The notes under the pieces were generated by a model, which did not search any database, was not told the DNA's origin, and was given only the letters and a program-made list of their open reading frames with translations. From CAVZBW01 sp963773635 (lineage in GTDB: Bacteria > Actinomycetota > Acidimicrobiia > Acidimicrobiales > RAAP-2), in the NCBI GenBank assembly GCA_963773635.1, contig CAVZBW010000005.1, positions 1,426,001 to 1,490,000 of the forward strand: a stretch of 64,000 bases of DNA, in the 5' to 3' direction. This document shows, piece by piece, positions 62,657 to 64,000 of this stretch (within the stretch, counting starts at the first letter, position 1; each line of letters begins with the position of its first letter). The position numbers and the translations under genes are program-made.

Positions 62657-63808
62657 ATGGAGGCCGCTCGCACGACCGAGGAGCGCGGAGGGGAGTCGTC
62701 CACCGGCCCGCCCGGACCCGTGGAGCTCCCGACCGATCTCGATCTCGAGGACGTCGAGCGGCTGGCCCGTCGCCGGATCGGCGAGATGGCCTCCGCGTAC
62801 TACGGGGGGGGCGCGGAGGACGAGCACCTCCTCGCCGAGAACGTCTCGGCGTGGCGGAGCTGGCGGCTGCACCCGCACGTGCTGGTCGACGTGTCGGCGA
62901 TCGACACCTCCACGACCGTCCTCGGCACGCCGATGAGCATGCCGATCCTGGCCGCCCCGACCGCCCTGCACTGCCTCGCCCATCCGCTCGGAGAGGTGGC
63001 CACGGCACAGGGAGTGGCGGCCGAGGGTGCGACCATGGTCCTCTCCTCGCTCTCCACCTGCGCGCTCGAGGACGTGGCGGCGGGCGCTCCGGACGGCCAC
63101 CGATGGATGCAGGTCTACGTGCTGCGCGACCGGGGGCGCACCCGGGACGTCGTGCAGCGAGCGGCCGAGTCTGGCTACCGGGCCCTGGTGCTGACCGTCG
63201 ACGCCCCCGTGTCGGGCCACCGCACGCGCGAGCTGCGGGGAGGGGTGCGCCTGCCGCCCGACCTGTCGCTACCCAACCTGACCGACTCCAGCACGGCTGC
63301 GGCTCACGGCGAGGGTGGCTTCATGCAAGTCGTGACCCGGCACTTCGATCCCTCCCTCACCTACGACGACATCGCCTGGCTGTGCGATCTCTCCGGCCTG
63401 CCGGTATTGACCAAGGGGGTGCTCCGCGGGGATGCCGCCCTGCGTTGCGTGGAGGCCGGCGCGGCGGGCGTCGTCGTGTCCAACCACGGGGGCCGCCAGC
63501 TGGACGACGCCCCGCCCACCGCCGAAGCACTGACCGAGGTCGTCGAGGCGGTGGGGGGCCGCGCCCCGGTGCTCGTCGACGGCGGTGTCCGGCGGGCCCC
63601 CGACGTCGTCAAGGCGATCGCGCTCGGAGCCTCCGCCGTGCTCGTGGGCCGTCCGGTCCTCTGGGCGCTGGGCGCCGGCGGTCCCCAAGGGGTCGCCCGG
63701 CTCTTCGCGTGGTTTTCGGCCGAGCTGCGCCGCACCATGGCCCTGTGCGGCGCTCCCGGCGTCGCCTCGATCGATCGCTCACTCGTCCGCAGGAGGAACA
63801 GCCCATGA
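62657..63808 (+). CDS. FMN-dependent alpha-hydroxy-acid oxidizing protein
   Basis: This 383-residue TIM-barrel enzyme of the lactate/glycolate/mandelate oxidase family has YYGGGAEDEHLLAENVSAW near residue 50, PILAAPTALHCLAHPLGE near 98, WMQVYVLRDRG near 150, LVLTVDAPVSGHRTRELRGG near 180, the FMN Lys in LPVLTKGVLRG near 250, and the catalytic His in VVSNHGGRQLDDAP near 278, then VLVDGGVRRAPDVVKAIALGA. The N-terminal ~25 residues are a low-complexity extension. The substrate acid is unknown. Its stop overlaps the next start (ATGA). Confidence 0.88.
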   Translation: MEAARTTEERGGESSTGPPGPVELPTDLDLEDVERLARRRIGEMASAYYGGGAEDEHLLAENVSAWRSWRLHPHVLVDVSAIDTSTTVLGTPMSMPILAAPTALHCLAHPLGEVATAQGVAAEGATMVLSSLSTCALEDVAAGAPDGHRWMQVYVLRDRGRTRDVVQRAAESGYRALVLTVDAPVSGHRTRELRGGVRLPPDLSLPNLTDSSTAAAHGEGGFMQVVTRHFDPSLTYDDIAWLCDLSGLPVLTKGVLRGDAALRCVEAGAAGVVVSNHGGRQLDDAPPTAEALTEVVEAVGGRAPVLVDGGVRRAPDVVKAIALGASAVLVGRPVLWALGAGGPQGVARLFAWFSAELRRTMALCGAPGVASIDRSLVRRRNSP

Positions 63809-64000
63809 GCACCATCGCCCAGCTGCTGGCGGCGAGGTCCGGCGACGACCATCCCGGCCTCCTCGACCCCACGGGAACGTGGTCGTGGCGAGAGGTGGTG
63901 CTGGCGGGCGCCCGCCGCGGCGCGCTGGCCGGAGGGCTGCTCGGCGAGGGACCCCGGCACATCGGGGTGCTGCTGCCCAACGTCCCCGAGTACCTGTGGT
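63805..64000 (+). CDS. AMP-binding acyl-CoA synthetase, 5' part only
   Basis: The first 65 residues run off the window: STIAQLLAARSGDDHPGLL, TWSWREVV and HIGVLLPNVPEYLW, the opening of an acyl-CoA synthetase with the usual LLPN-x-PEY substrate-side helix. ATG 63805 overlaps the stop of the hydroxy-acid oxidase and AGGAGG lies 9 bases upstream, so the two are coupled. Adenylation motifs lie outside the window. Confidence 0.75.
   Translation, partial: MSTIAQLLAARSGDDHPGLLDPTGTWSWREVVLAGARRGALAGGLLGEGPRHIGVLLPNVPEYLW

Overview
The window is high-GC DNA with tightly packed genes, many 4-bp ATGA start/stop overlaps and many apparently leaderless genes. It carries a PASTA-domain Ser/Thr kinase, type-2 (long) LeuA and IleS, a likely F420-type LLM oxidoreductase, an ECF sigma/anti-sigma pair and several acyl-CoA genes. 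This suggests an actinobacterium, possibly Acidimicrobiia-like; the lineage is inference. I see no rRNA, tRNA, CRISPR, phage or IS element.

Layout. (1) 1-5.6 kb: a mutY end, then three genes of the ethylmalonyl-CoA pathway (mesaconyl-CoA hydratase, methylsuccinyl-CoA dehydrogenase, malyl/citramalyl-type CoA lyase) around a methyltransferase and a small conserved protein. (2) 5.8-8.2 kb: a secreted NlpC/P60 hydrolase and a divergent Lgt-like membrane protein. (3) 8.2-13.8 kb: acyl-CoA/lipid genes (SDR, acyl-CoA ligase, thioesterase, enoyl-CoA hydratase, thiolase). (4) 13.8-25 kb: leuB-ilvE-cimA on the minus strand, greA-leuC-leuD on the plus strand, adenine deaminase, leuA. (5) 25-28 kb: serA and an aminotransferase, divergent from serC. 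(6) 29-31.7 kb: ECF sigma/anti-sigma and a diiron ferritin-like protein. (7) 31.6-40.5 kb: gatC-gatA-gatB-ilvD-ilvB-ilvN-ilvC, all on the minus strand. (8) 40.5-51 kb: hydrolase, SCP2, SDR, PASTA kinase, ligA, mnmA, cysteine desulfurase, aldehyde dehydrogenase. (9) 51-64 kb: acyl-CoA ligases, amidotransferase, deacylase, ileS, HAD phosphatase, peroxidase, quinone reductase, LLM oxidoreductase and an FMN hydroxy-acid oxidase.

Together, regions 4, 5 and 7 encode nearly all of Leu, Ile, Val and Ser synthesis. Isoleucine probably starts from citramalate (cimA with leuCD/leuB), because no threonine deaminase is visible here. Three minus-strand transcription units, ahead of leuA, leuB and ilvB, begin with short branched-chain-rich leader peptides followed by a hairpin and a terminator. 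They look like a coordinated set of ribosome-mediated attenuators and are the most interesting regulatory feature of the window.

A major caveat is sequence quality. From about 25.25 to 27.52 kb and 31.66 to 39.74 kb, eight housekeeping genes (serA, aminotransferase, ilvC, ilvN, ilvB, ilvD, gatB, gatA) are cut by dozens of single-base indels, while protein homology continues across the frames. Isolated indels occur near 13.83, 15.55, 20.57 and 22.61 kb. I read these as sequencing or assembly errors, not gene decay, and give the span of each reconstructed gene.
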